Origin: Candidatus Nanoarchaeia archaeon
GTDB taxonomy: Archaea; Nanoarchaeota; Nanoarchaeia; SCGC-AAA011-G17; JAFCDX01
Direction of reading: 5' to 3'
NCBI GenBank assembly: GCA_028717785.1
Contig: JAQUND010000007.1
Span: forward strand, 10,117 to 74,116
Length of the DNA stretch: 64,000 nt
The notes under the pieces were generated by a model. That model saw only the letters and a list, made by a program, of their open reading frames with translations. It ran no database searches and was not told the DNA's origin. A program made the position numbers and the translations under genes. This document shows positions 15,797-23,485 of the stretch, piece after piece; position 1 is the stretch's first letter; every line of letters starts with the position of its first letter.

Positions 15797-15825
15797 AACT
15801 CTACACCACAACAAAGGAGAGAGTT

Positions 15826-15891
15826 ATGGTTATGGGGATCTACTTGGTTGGCATTCTGGTGCTCATGGGCGTTGGAGCAATTGAGGGCTAA
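15826..15891 (+). CDS. hydrophobic micropeptide, 21 aa
   Basis: Canonical leader ACAAAGGAGAGAGTT then ATG. Almost the whole peptide is one hydrophobic helix (YLVGILVLMGVGA), so a membrane micropeptide is likely. Confidence 0.5.
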   Translation: MVMGIYLVGILVLMGVGAIEG

Positions 15892-15950
15892 GGGTTGGCG
15901 GTCAAACCGCCCCCTTACGTTATTACGCTTAACAAGGAGAAAATGACACC

Positions 15951-16280
15951 ATGAATGTCTTAAATTCGCACATGCACATTCTCACAAAAGAAACCCTGGC
16001 TGCCATATTGCCCAAACGGTTTACAGCTGTATTTCTTGACCACCAAGACAGCGACTCTACCATACCCTCAATTTTTGCCACCATATATGACAGAATCAAC
16101 GATGAGGAGATTGACTTTGTCATTTATCCGAGTGGCAGAATCCATTCGATCCATGGGTTCAAGTTGAACCCTATAAGCCCAATACTCCAGTGGGAGGGTC
16201 AAATCAAAAACTTGGCTGACTTGCAACTGGCTATCGAACAAATCGAACTATGGCAGCCACTGGACCTGACAACGATATAG
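15951..16280 (+). CDS. hypothetical protein, 109 aa
   Basis: AACAAGGAGAAAATGACACC precedes ATG. Alpha/beta protein without recognised family. Stop TAG belongs to promoter P26. Confidence 0.7.
   Translation: MNVLNSHMHILTKETLAAILPKRFTAVFLDHQDSDSTIPSIFATIYDRINDEEIDFVIYPSGRIHSIHGFKLNPISPILQWEGQIKNLADLQLAIEQIELWQPLDLTTI
16250..16279 (+). promoter_or_regulatory. early-type promoter P26
   Basis: ATGGCA, 18-nt spacer, GATATA. Confidence 0.65.
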
Positions 16281-16306
16281 TTATTGCACAACAAAGGAGA
16301 GAGTTA

Positions 16307-16586
16307 ATGAACGCTTTCTGGTATCATTGCTACCAGTCTGCCGAGCTTGTACCAAGTTGCCAGAAATTTGAAAGCCAAAGAAATTATCGATATCCGGGAT
16401 GAGAACGACAAGTCAAGAGTCCCGGTCAAACTCACGACTGCCAATGATCTCAGCGAAGAAAATGTGCTCGATTTCCTCGAGGACAATGACCTTGGCAGAT
16501 CTTCGATCGACTTCTATGGCATCGAAAACTTCGCCAAAACTCAAACCGGTTATACCTTTATCCTAGTGTTCTGGTACAATCCCTAA
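16307..16586 (+). pseudogene. possible frameshifted gene, about 93 aa if joined
   Basis: A canonical SD (AAAGGAGAGAGTTA) and ATG 16307 open a frame that stops after 31 codons. The well-formed downstream frame (open from 16311, ending 16586) has no ATG or SD at its beginning. A +1 shift near 16346-16350 would join them into one protein of normal composition. This is a natural indel, a sequencing error or programmed frameshifting; I cannot tell which. Confidence 0.5.
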
Positions 16587-16589
16587 GCA

Positions 16590-16637
16590 CATTCAAGCTC
16601 ATGCCCATAGGTTACCTATAGGTGGGAGCTTTGTGTT
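16590..16637 (+). terminator. probable terminator
   Basis: AGCTC...CATAGGT/CCTATAGGTGGGAGCT stem followed by TTGTGTTT. Confidence 0.5.
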
Positions 16638-16659
16638 TGCTCGTCGGGCCCGCGCTGAT

Positions 16660-16689
16660 TTGGCAAGCCCACTAAAAACCCGCGATATA
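16660..16689 (+). promoter_or_regulatory. early-type promoter P27
   Basis: TTGGCA, 18-nt spacer, GATATA. Confidence 0.75.
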
Positions 16690-16716
16690 GTAATTGTACT
16701 CAACAAAGGAGAGAAA

Positions 16717-16905
16717 ATGGCTGAAGTAACCAGGACCCTATATCCGAAACGTATGCGCAACCGTGAAATCGAAGAGAGCATCCGGTTGGCAATGGCGCAG
16801 TTCCAGGTTGAAAAAGCCGCAATCATGGCTGCCAGGGGCAAGACTCCCCGCATCGAATTCCCCAGTGCAATCCGGCTTGACCAGAGAACGGCGGCTGCCA
16901 ACTAG
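16717..16905 (+). CDS. small basic helical protein, 62 aa
   Basis: AAAGGAGAGAAA then ATG 16717. Rich in Arg/Ala, mostly helical; no recognised family. Confidence 0.7.
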   Translation: MAEVTRTLYPKRMRNREIEESIRLAMAQFQVEKAAIMAARGKTPRIEFPSAIRLDQRTAAAN

Positions 16906-16932
16906 GCAGCCTTTTCTCCCACTGGCGATATA
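16903..16932 (+). promoter_or_regulatory. early-type promoter P28
   Basis: TAGGCA, 18-nt spacer, GATATA; starts at the previous stop codon. Confidence 0.6.
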
Positions 16933-16950
16933 GCTCTTATCGGAGGGAAC

Positions 16951-17196
16951 ATGGATACAAAAATGCGGGCTGCTCTAAAAGCCGGAATCGAAGAATACTC
17001 AGGTGCTCAAGTACAAAGTATGCAAGTACACCTGGACCCACAGGTACCTGGCACTTATGCCATACGAACAAGATACCAAGGTGAAAAAGAGTATTGTGAC
17101 TGGTTGATTGTCGGGTACTTTTCAGTCTTGTCTGCCAAAGAAATAAGCCACAAACTTGACGAATGCAAGTTGGCCACCTGTTTCTGGCAACCTTAA
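16951..17196 (+). CDS. hypothetical protein, 81 aa
   Basis: CGGAGGGAAC then ATG, a leader form shared with the next gene. Alpha/beta, no recognised family. Confidence 0.7.
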   Translation: MDTKMRAALKAGIEEYSGAQVQSMQVHLDPQVPGTYAIRTRYQGEKEYCDWLIVGYFSVLSAKEISHKLDECKLATCFWQP

Positions 17197-17213
17197 ATTC
17201 TTCTTGTGATATA
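17184..17213 (+). promoter_or_regulatory. early-type promoter P29
   Basis: CTGGCA, 18-nt spacer, GATATA, inside the 3' end of the previous gene. Confidence 0.6.
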
Positions 17214-17235
17214 CTTCATATCGGAGGAATCAAAC

Positions 17236-17535
17236 ATGGACGAAAAAGTGACCATACATCCAATAGAGAGAATTTCTCTCTACACCCAAGTCAGGGTGCC
17301 CTCGTACGAAATGCGCGGCGCCATTGGTGCCATGCTTGCCAAAGCCAGATACAAAAACGGCTATGACTACAATTTGGCATTGCAGGGCAATCACAACGAA
17401 TACAATGGCTACCTTGTCGGAGTTATTGCCAAAGAGTATAGCCGCCATGCTGCCATACTTGCAAAAATACGCAAGTATTTATTGGCAACTTGCACCAGTT
17501 ACATTACTGAAGACACAGTCAAGATCTATCAATAA
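17236..17535 (+). CDS. hypothetical protein, 99 aa
   Basis: ATCGGAGGAATCAAAC then ATG 17236. Helical, basic in the C-terminal half; no recognised family. Confidence 0.7.
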   Translation: MDEKVTIHPIERISLYTQVRVPSYEMRGAIGAMLAKARYKNGYDYNLALQGNHNEYNGYLVGVIAKEYSRHAAILAKIRKYLLATCTSYITEDTVKIYQ

Positions 17536-17537
17536 CT

Positions 17538-17567
17538 CTGGCAGTAAGCAAGCAAACAAACGATATA
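17538..17567 (+). promoter_or_regulatory. early-type promoter P30
   Basis: CTGGCA, 18-nt spacer, GATATA. Confidence 0.65.
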
Positions 17568-17606
17568 TCTACTATCAACAACAATAAACCTTTTCAAGGA
17601 GAGTTT

Positions 17607-18035
17607 ATGAGCAGCAAGAAAACAACCAAAACCGCGAAACCCGCAACCAAGGCGCCGGTTGCCAAAGCAGTCAAGGCCGAAAAAGCCGCCAAGCCCGAAA
17701 TTGACGTCAAGGAACTGGCGCTCCCCAACGGTGTCGAAATGACCGCCCAAAAAACCTGCATCACCTTCGTCCGGGGCGAAAAGAAAGCCATCCTCAAGGG
17801 CAGAGCGCTCGAACTCACCAGCGTGCTCAAGGAACTCGGCGACCGGGTCAAGGTTTTCACGGATGCTCAGATCGAAAAATGCCACCTTGGCAGCGTGCGC
17901 GGAATCATCGCCGGTGTGGAGGACACGGTTGACCTCAACAAGATCCTGGCGAAATACTTCAAGCAAAGCAGCAAGAAGACGACCAAAACTGCCAAAGCAC
18001 CGGCCGCCGACACCACCGCCCTGGCAACTGCCTAA
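17607..18035 (+). CDS. basic protein with Lys/Ala-rich tails, 142 aa, paralogue of 13928
   Basis: CAAGGAGAGTTT then ATG. The core (about 35-115) aligns with the product of 13928. An N-terminal tail of Lys/Ala/Thr repeats (SSKKTTKTAKP...) and a C-terminal tail (SSKKTTKTAKAPAA) are reminiscent of histone-H1-like or nucleoid-type proteins. DNA binding is inferred from composition only. Confidence 0.75.
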   Translation: MSSKKTTKTAKPATKAPVAKAVKAEKAAKPEIDVKELALPNGVEMTAQKTCITFVRGEKKAILKGRALELTSVLKELGDRVKVFTDAQIEKCHLGSVRGIIAGVEDTVDLNKILAKYFKQSSKKTTKTAKAPAADTTALATA

Positions 18036-18054
18036 GGCGCTTTCCCTTCACCCT

Positions 18055-18080
18055 GGGGCCTACGGGCCCCGTTTTGTTTT
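18055..18080 (+). terminator. intrinsic terminator
   Basis: GGGGCC/GGCCCC with a TACG loop, followed by GTTTTGTTTTT. The -35 of P31 begins at its end. Confidence 0.7.
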
Positions 18081-18109
18081 TGGCAATCAGATTGTTTTCT
18101 TGCGATATA
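18080..18109 (+). promoter_or_regulatory. early-type promoter P31
   Basis: TTGGCA, 18-nt spacer, GATATA. Confidence 0.75.
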
Positions 18110-18151
18110 ATTACTATCAAAGGAAAAACCACTTAACAAAGGAGAGAGGGT

Positions 18152-18589
18152 ATGGAAATCAGCAAGAAAACGGTCACGGTCAAGTCCAAGAAACTCAAGT
18201 CATTGGTAATCACCGACCTCACCCTTAAAGCTTTCGAAACCAAAAACTGGAAAAACCGCTTGCCCAACAAACTGCCGGAACTCCGCGATCTCAAAAATGA
18301 GGGCTTGACAATCACCTTTGGCTGTGACCAGGCACTCTACGACAAAATCAAGCATGCCTACGACAATCCCACCGAGGAACACCGGGAATATGAGACGTCC
18401 GAGGGCGTCAAGATCACTGCCAAAGACATGTCAGTCCGGGAATACTGGGATGACTTGCGGTACTTCGATTTCACCTACCATGGCAGGGATGACTGCTTTG
18501 TGGACTCCTACTACACCAACTTCAAATTCGACGACAAAAAACTGACAATCTCCTTCACCATTCATTATGACGAAACCAGCGACACCTAA
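18152..18589 (+). CDS. hypothetical protein, 145 aa
   Basis: CAAAGGAGAGAGGGT then ATG. Charged, Tyr/Asp-rich C-terminal half with alternating strands. No recognised family. Terminator at 18618-18655. Confidence 0.75.
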   Translation: MEISKKTVTVKSKKLKSLVITDLTLKAFETKNWKNRLPNKLPELRDLKNEGLTITFGCDQALYDKIKHAYDNPTEEHREYETSEGVKITAKDMSVREYWDDLRYFDFTYHGRDDCFVDSYYTNFKFDDKKLTISFTIHYDETSDT

Positions 18590-18617
18590 CAGCGACCTGG
18601 TTTAGCACACCGCAAGC

Positions 18618-18655
18618 CAAGGGCCTATATATTACATGGGCCCTAACTTGTTTTA
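18618..18655 (+). terminator. probable terminator
   Basis: AAGGGCC/GGGCCCT stem with a 12-nt AT-rich loop, followed by TTGTTTT. Confidence 0.55.
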
Positions 18656-18669
18656 TGCTAGTCGGTTTG

Positions 18670-18699
18670 CGGGCAGTGTCTCTCCTTACTTGCGATATA
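18670..18699 (+). promoter_or_regulatory. early-type promoter P32
   Basis: CGGGCA, 18-nt spacer, GATATA. Confidence 0.6.
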
Positions 18700-18725
18700 C
18701 TTACTATCAACAAAAAGGAGAGTTT

Positions 18726-18971
18726 ATGTACGTCATTTTAACTTCGGAACAACATCACACTCTTTTGACAAGATACCCGGACGATGACATCTTGAAAAAA
18801 CTCAAGATAACATACACTTTCGACGAAGCCAGAAAATATGCCGATGACTGGTTAATGTCAACCCCAGCTCCAACGAAACTCGAATTTGTCAAAAGCTTGC
18901 GCACTGCCACAAACATTGGGCTCTATGAAGCAGTACAAATCTACGACCAGCTAATTGGCAGGTACAAGTAA
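18726..18971 (+). CDS. hypothetical protein, 81 aa
   Basis: AAAAGGAGAGTTT then ATG 18726. Helical C-terminus resembling a ribosomal L7/L12-like or other small helical hairpin (KSLRTATNIGLYEAVQ), not assignable. Confidence 0.7.
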   Translation: MYVILTSEQHHTLLTRYPDDDILKKLKITYTFDEARKYADDWLMSTPAPTKLEFVKSLRTATNIGLYEAVQIYDQLIGRYK

Positions 18972-18984
18972 AACAAGCGATATA
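18955..18984 (+). promoter_or_regulatory. early-type promoter P33
   Basis: TTGGCA, 18-nt spacer, GATATA, in the end of the previous gene. It is the last recognised copy in the window. Confidence 0.7.
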
Positions 18985-19010
18985 ACTCTTGTACAACAAA
19001 AGGAGAGTTT

Positions 19011-19235
19011 ATGCACAATTCAACAACAAACAAAGGAGAGCAAATGCAAGTCAACCTAATCAAAACCGATGAAGAAACTCAAGCCACCTTCACCAAAAGA
19101 ATTGCCAAAATCCTCAATGCCCTGGCAAAAAAAGGAATCAACATCACCACGGTTTCTTTCGATGCTCCCACCAAAAACAAGAACCAGGAAATCACAGTTA
19201 TAAATACTATAACCCCGGCAGGCACATTTGAATAA
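19011..19235 (+). CDS. hypothetical protein with two in-frame start sites, 74 or 63 aa
   Basis: Two SD-ATG pairs occur in one frame: AAAAGGAGAGTTT-ATG 19011 and CAAAGGAGAGCAA-ATG 19044. The second leader may be a duplicated copy of the first. Small alpha/beta protein, no recognised family. Confidence 0.7.
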   Translation: MHNSTTNKGEQMQVNLIKTDEETQATFTKRIAKILNALAKKGINITTVSFDAPTKNKNQEITVINTITPAGTFE

Positions 19236-19239
19236 CCCT

Positions 19240-19375
19240 ACCTATGGTCTATATACCCCCTCTAGACAGGCATGCTAGAGGGCCTTCTAGATACCTTCTG
19301 GTGCAGGTATAGGGAGGTATACTCGAGGGGGTACCAGGGCCCCCGTAGCGAGTCGCCTAAGCAGAGGGTTCAAGT
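19240..19375 (+). terminator. multi-hairpin cassette at the strand switch
   Basis: Successive perfect stems are seen: CCCTCTAG/CTAGAGGG, ATACCT/AGGTAT, GGGGG/CCCCC and GCGA/TCGC. It separates the plus-strand early block from the minus-strand block. It could be a bidirectional terminator or a structured RNA; AGCGAGTCGC is also present in RNA candidate A. Confidence 0.5.
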
Positions 19376-19515
19376 TGGCTCAGTTTGATTGGGTTGAAAG
19401 AGTTGATAGGGTGATTCTATTAAGCAGAGACCTTAAGAAAATTGATAGGGATAGCTTACTTGTCTTTGCGGTTCAAGATGATTGGGTTGATAGAGTTGTT
19501 AGGGTTATGTTTTTA
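19365..19515 (+). repeat. imperfect direct repeat
   Basis: GATTGGGTTGAAAGAGTTGA (from about 19388) recurs as GATTGGGTTGATAGAGTTGT (from about 19480), each preceded by GGTTCAAG. The short ORF across it (19375-19593) has no SD and is not called. Confidence 0.5.
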
Positions 19516-19537
19516 CTTTATATATCGAGGAGCATTA

Positions 19538-20128
19538 CTATTCAAACTTTTTCTTTTTTTTGTTTGTTTCTAGTTTTGATATGTCCCAAATAAAATGATC
19601 AACTAGTCTTTCGGGTGTGTGTTTGTTTGCGGGTTGTTTAGTTATGATAAAGTGTTCAAAGGATTCGCGTAGGTTAGGTATGTGTTTGAAGTAGTGGAGC
19701 ACATTTTTGTGCAAGTCTGCTTTGTTTGTTGACGTGTCATACAAGTGTTTTTGTATTTTGCGTAGGGTTTCAGTATCAAGGTGGCCATGTGCAGTTGTGA
19801 GTTCGAATGGCAGGTTAATTGTTTCTTGTTTTATTTTGGGTTCTACAACGACATAGAGCGTGCTAGGTACGTGGCGTACTGTGTAGTCTGGTAGTTTTTG
19901 TTGTAGTGTTTTGAGGTGTTTGTCAATGGTAATAAGGCTGTCAAAGTCGATTTTGTAAGAATCGTTGATTGATGGTGTGACAGTGGTGTTGTTGGGTAGT
20001 AGTGTTTTTAGTTGTGCGAGCATGTCGTCATTGCCTCCTTGTTTAGTTTGGGCACGTGTATGTCGCACGTTTATGTTTGTGTTGCCAAGTATGTTGCAAA
20101 TAGTACAATGGGCCGCATGTTTATGCAT
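19538..20128 (-). CDS. hypothetical protein, 196 aa
   Basis: AAAAAGGAGTTGTT before ATG 20128. An N-terminal Cys/His cluster (HKHAAHCTIC) may bind metal; the rest is helical with a Lys-rich C-terminus. Last gene of the minus block. Confidence 0.75.
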   Translation of the reverse strand: MHKHAAHCTICNILGNTNINVRHTRAQTKQGGNDDMLAQLKTLLPNNTTVTPSINDSYKIDFDSLITIDKHLKTLQQKLPDYTVRHVPSTLYVVVEPKIKQETINLPFELTTAHGHLDTETLRKIQKHLYDTSTNKADLHKNVLHYFKHIPNLRESFEHFIITKQPANKHTPERLVDHFIWDISKLETNKKKKKFE

Positions 20129-20213
20129 AACAACTCCTTTTTAGGGGTGTGTTATGATAAACACAGTAAATAATTAATTTTTTGTAATTGTAATTTTTAG
20201 TGTTAATTAGGCC

Positions 20214-20465
20214 TTATTTGTGTTTGTCTATTTTGATACGTGAGCCAGTTAGGACATTGTAGCAATTGCAGCCAGTGACATAAAAGCCATTGGAGTCTGT
20301 GGCTGTGAACCCTGTAGCTAGGTCATTTTTCCAGCATGAGAAAGGCCTGTAGCCTGTAATGGTTATATTTTTGTAACCCTGTTTAGTAAGTATTTGTATG
20401 GTGCCTTTAGGGTCTGTGCAGGCTATAAGCAATGCAATTGTAATGAGTAAATAGATTTTACGCAT
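20214..20465 (-). CDS. small lipoprotein, 83 aa
   Basis: Start 20465 follows GAAGGAGAATAATT. The N-terminus is a lipoprotein signal: MRKIYLL...LLIAC, with Cys as the lipidated residue. The mature part is about 68 residues, with a strand-rich pattern and further Cys residues. Phage-encoded lipoproteins often alter the host surface; that role is not proven here. Confidence 0.75.
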   Translation of the reverse strand: MRKIYLLITIALLIACTDPKGTIQILTKQGYKNITITGYRPFSCWKNDLATGFTATDSNGFYVTGCNCYNVLTGSRIKIDKHK

Positions 20466-20469
20466 ATAA

Positions 20470-20721
20470 TTATTCTCCTTCTCGTACAAAACGTTTTGCA
20501 AGTAATGTTGCAACACCAATATCTATTTCTAGCTTATGTCTTGTATAGAGATCAATGGCTAATTTTTTGATTTCTTCGTCTTCAAATGCAATGAGCCACC
20601 AGACTGGACATGAAAGTCTACCACATTCAATACCTACACAAGCGCATGGGCCACTTGGTAATGGGTATCCATAAATAATAGCAAACCGATTAGCAATTAC
20701 TTTGAGCAACTGTGTTTGCAT
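20470..20721 (-). CDS. hypothetical Cys-rich protein, 83 aa
   Basis: A central Cys cluster (CACVGIECGRLSC) is followed by a helical C-terminus. Overlaps or abuts neighbours by a few bases, in an operon-like run. Confidence 0.65.
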   Translation of the reverse strand: MQTQLLKVIANRFAIIYGYPLPSGPCACVGIECGRLSCPVWWLIAFEDEEIKKLAIDLYTRHKLEIDIGVATLLAKRFVREGE

Positions 20722-20724
20722 AAG

Positions 20725-20985
20725 TTACCAATTACCAGTAAAAACAGCTACAACTTGATTGAGTTTTGAAATTGTGTCTATTTTTTGAGGGAACACTATT
20801 TTGTGCCTGTCACAGATGTTGTCCCGTCTTGCTTTCGGTATTTCGAGCATTCTGACAATAGTTATAAAGCAATCATTCATATCGAATTCGAGAAAAATGA
20901 GTTCGTGTACTCTTTTTGAGTATATGTTTTTTAAGGTAGTCGGGATAAACCCTTGTTGTTTTAAAATTAGGGGCGTGATTTGCAT
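20725..20985 (-). CDS. hypothetical protein, 86 aa (copy 1 of a duplicated gene)
   Basis: Near-identical (about 87 percent by eye) to the gene at 25908-26168. Both share the core HELIFLEFDMNDxFIT and end in VFTGNW. Function unknown. Part of a duplicated block. Confidence 0.75.
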   Translation of the reverse strand: MQITPLILKQQGFIPTTLKNIYSKRVHELIFLEFDMNDCFITIVRMLEIPKARRDNICDRHKIVFPQKIDTISKLNQVVAVFTGNW

Positions 20986-20990
20986 AGTGT

Positions 20991-21218
20991 TTAAACACGT
21001 TCTGTTAGTAATTTGGGCCAGATGTCGATGACTATGTAGTGGTGCGCTTTAAGGTGGCTACGGGCTTTGTTGAAAATCCGTTTATAGTACTTAGGAGCTA
21101 TGGTTATAGTGTGCCCTGTATGGTGGCGCACCAATTGTTTGATGTGTTTGCCTGGTTGGCCGATAATGACTACCATACGTGCAATGATATGGTCTGGGAG
21201 CAGGTCATAGTTTAACAT
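20991..21218 (-). CDS. KH-like small RNA-binding candidate, 75 aa
   Basis: VVIIGQPGKHIKQLVRHHTG has the GxxG loop and following helix of a KH domain, with basic residues around it. The domain would be minimal. RNA binding is an inference. No copy exists in the second duplicated block. Confidence 0.45.
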   Translation of the reverse strand: MLNYDLLPDHIIARMVVIIGQPGKHIKQLVRHHTGHTITIAPKYYKRIFNKARSHLKAHHYIVIDIWPKLLTERV

Positions 21219-21277
21219 AGCAGCTTAAATCGATGCTAATTGAAAGAGTTGCCAAGGGTGTGACTTGCATAGTATTG

Positions 21278-21619
21278 CTATGCATGATGACACCATTTAT
21301 CGAATGCAACTGAATCAGGATATGACATATGTATAGAACTGCGTCCCGCAACAAAAGCATCATAAAGAGCGACTTTGTTGGTAGCTGGTTCTTTGATTTC
21401 TTGATATTTGAATTTGCCATTTATGTCAAAGTATAGAATGGTGTAGAACCCCGCATGGCCTTGTATTTTCGAGCGTTTGGAAACTATATTAGGAACAGAA
21501 AGCATAAGGTTAGTACCATGCTCGTGTTTTTCTAATTCGGGTTTGATGCCAACTCTGTTGTAGAGAGCAATAAATTTGTCTAAATCAGAAGAAGTGTCGA
21601 TTGTCAGGTCGGTAATCAT
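21278..21619 (-). CDS. hypothetical protein, 113 aa (copy 1 of a duplicated gene)
   Basis: The first about 77 residues match the gene at 26178-26411, including YNRVGIKPELEKHEHGTN and LSVPNIVSKRSKIQG. This copy has an extra C-terminal 35 residues. Function unknown. Confidence 0.75.
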   Translation of the reverse strand: MITDLTIDTSSDLDKFIALYNRVGIKPELEKHEHGTNLMLSVPNIVSKRSKIQGHAGFYTILYFDINGKFKYQEIKEPATNKVALYDAFVAGRSSIHMSYPDSVAFDKWCHHA

Positions 21620-21705
21620 GATTTTAGATATCGAGGAATGTTTTTAATGTTGCCAATTTAATAGTTGTAAAGTTTTTATAATTTTTAAGTAAAAAGGAGG
21701 TCTTT

Positions 21706-23469
21706 ATGAGTTCTATACCATTGTTACCTGAGACTGAAAGAGTTATTAAATTGACTCCAAATAATGATCTTGTTCCTGCTGTTATAAATAGTATTGATCA
21801 GTTGTTTAGTGTTTCAGATTTATCTAATACAAAATTCGATTTATGGAAAACTGTTGCTTCCACAGCCGAAAAAATTGGAGTTGTTGATAGCATTACAGGA
21901 TTAGAAGTTTCAAGATATATCGATACAAACTATAATATTTCTACTCCAGCAGGTTCATTATGGTTTTTAGGTTCAGCACAACAGAATCGGTTTTATTATT
22001 TACAAGCTGGTGCAAGTTTATCTAAAGACAATTCTACTTCGGTATTCACATCTACAGGTCATGTTGCTTCTAATGGTTATATGGAAGCTTCAGGACCAAA
22101 TTTAATGAATAGGTGCGCTGGTAATATTGATGGCGTTCCTCATTCTCATGGTGTTAGTGTGTCATATGATAAAGCTGGAAAGATCGATAGAGGTCTTGGG
22201 TTCGATAGTACTTCCAGCATAGCAACCTTCAATGAACCTGTTGGAATACCTATTGATGGAAAAACAAAATTTTCTGTTAAGATGTTGATGAAAAAAACAA
22301 CAGCAGATTCATTAAGTTGTTGGGCTGTTCATGGCACGGGATTTCGTATTTTTATGACGAACATCTCTACATGTGTGTTTACTTTCGATGCTTTGAATTT
22401 TGCTTTTGTAGTAGACTTAACGGGTATTATTACAAACGATAATTGGTTTTTGATTGATGTTGTTGGTGATTTGACTCAAGTAGATGATGATCATACAATT
22501 CAAAATAATAAACGATTTAAGGTTTTTATAGATGGTGTCCGAATTAATGGAACATTTACAGCGGACGTCTCTTCTATATACCCAAATAATCCCGGACAAG
22601 CTTTTCAGTTCGGTCTTACTGGTATGTCATTTATTGGTGTTCTTGATGAAACTCGTGTTATCCTTGACAGAGCAGAAACAGAAAATGAGATTGTGTGGAG
22701 GTATAACAATTGGTTTAATCAATCGACATACTGGATAGTTACTGTACAACCTATAATATTATCTGTGGTATCATTAGGTTCGAAAAAATGGAAAGTGACC
22801 GGGAGTGGTTTTATACCAGAATTAACAGATCCAACAGGAACTATTGGAGGAACGGCTTTTATAATTGAAAGCGTAACAGATACGGAAATCATATTGCAAC
22901 AGGGTGAAAATACTCCAATAGGCGAACAAATTCTTGTTATACATAATAGTGATAATGAGACTGACAATGAAACAATAGTGGTGCCTGATATAGATGAACC
23001 AAATTGGGCATTTGGTTATCCTAAGCAAGATTCTGTTACAATGCAAAACGCAAATTTTCTTATAAAATTAGATGAACAATGTGTTGTTTATTATGTAGTA
23101 TTGCCTGAAAAATCTGTAGCACCAACGTCACAACAAGTTAGAGCAGGAACTGATGCTTATGATGAACATGTACATTCAGGTAGTTTTTCAGCTTCTGATA
23201 TAGAGACTTATGCTCAAATCAAACAACTTTCTTCTGGACAAATATTTGATATTTATTTTGTAGCTGAAGATCTTGCATTACCGCCAAATCTACAAACAGA
23301 ACCAGTTAAAAGAACAATAAGTACTGCAAGAAAAATTCCTATAAATCCTGACAAACCTGGAGTAAATTTTTATAATTTGTCTATTGCTGGAAATTCTGAT
23401 TTAGATTTTATAGTTTCAGACATAAGAAGATTTTATAGTGGTCTTGCATTACCTGATATGAAGAAATAG
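21706..23469 (+). CDS. LamG/IPT-domain adhesin or tail-fibre-like protein, 587 aa
   Basis: AAAAAGGAGGTCTTT then ATG. About residues 150-345 look like a concanavalin/LamG jelly-roll with the typical WF-x-I-D-V-V-G...VFIDG and G-x-LDETR ending. Residues about 350-425 resemble an IPT/TIG domain (GSGFIPEL...GTIGGT). Residues about 430-540 resemble the Fn3-like repeat with YYVVLP...APTSQQVRAGT found in phage and bacterial surface proteins. The only plus-strand gene in this minus-strand block, so independently transcribed. Likely a virion or surface-binding protein. Confidence 0.65.
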   Translation: MSSIPLLPETERVIKLTPNNDLVPAVINSIDQLFSVSDLSNTKFDLWKTVASTAEKIGVVDSITGLEVSRYIDTNYNISTPAGSLWFLGSAQQNRFYYLQAGASLSKDNSTSVFTSTGHVASNGYMEASGPNLMNRCAGNIDGVPHSHGVSVSYDKAGKIDRGLGFDSTSSIATFNEPVGIPIDGKTKFSVKMLMKKTTADSLSCWAVHGTGFRIFMTNISTCVFTFDALNFAFVVDLTGIITNDNWFLIDVVGDLTQVDDDHTIQNNKRFKVFIDGVRINGTFTADVSSIYPNNPGQAFQFGLTGMSFIGVLDETRVILDRAETENEIVWRYNNWFNQSTYWIVTVQPIILSVVSLGSKKWKVTGSGFIPELTDPTGTIGGTAFIIESVTDTEIILQQGENTPIGEQILVIHNSDNETDNETIVVPDIDEPNWAFGYPKQDSVTMQNANFLIKLDEQCVVYYVVLPEKSVAPTSQQVRAGTDAYDEHVHSGSFSASDIETYAQIKQLSSGQIFDIYFVAEDLALPPNLQTEPVKRTISTARKIPINPDKPGVNFYNLSIAGNSDLDFIVSDIRRFYSGLALPDMKK

Positions 23470-23485
23470 TATGAGTAATTTAGTG

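Noticed and set aside
15394..15798. 134-codon minus frame behind the minus-strand promoter
   Set aside because: It runs through a terminator and the complement of gene 15149, with no SD; it is more likely an untranslated antisense region.
19515..19530. Minus-strand CGATATA near the strand switch
   Set aside because: No matching -35 and no gene start at the right distance.
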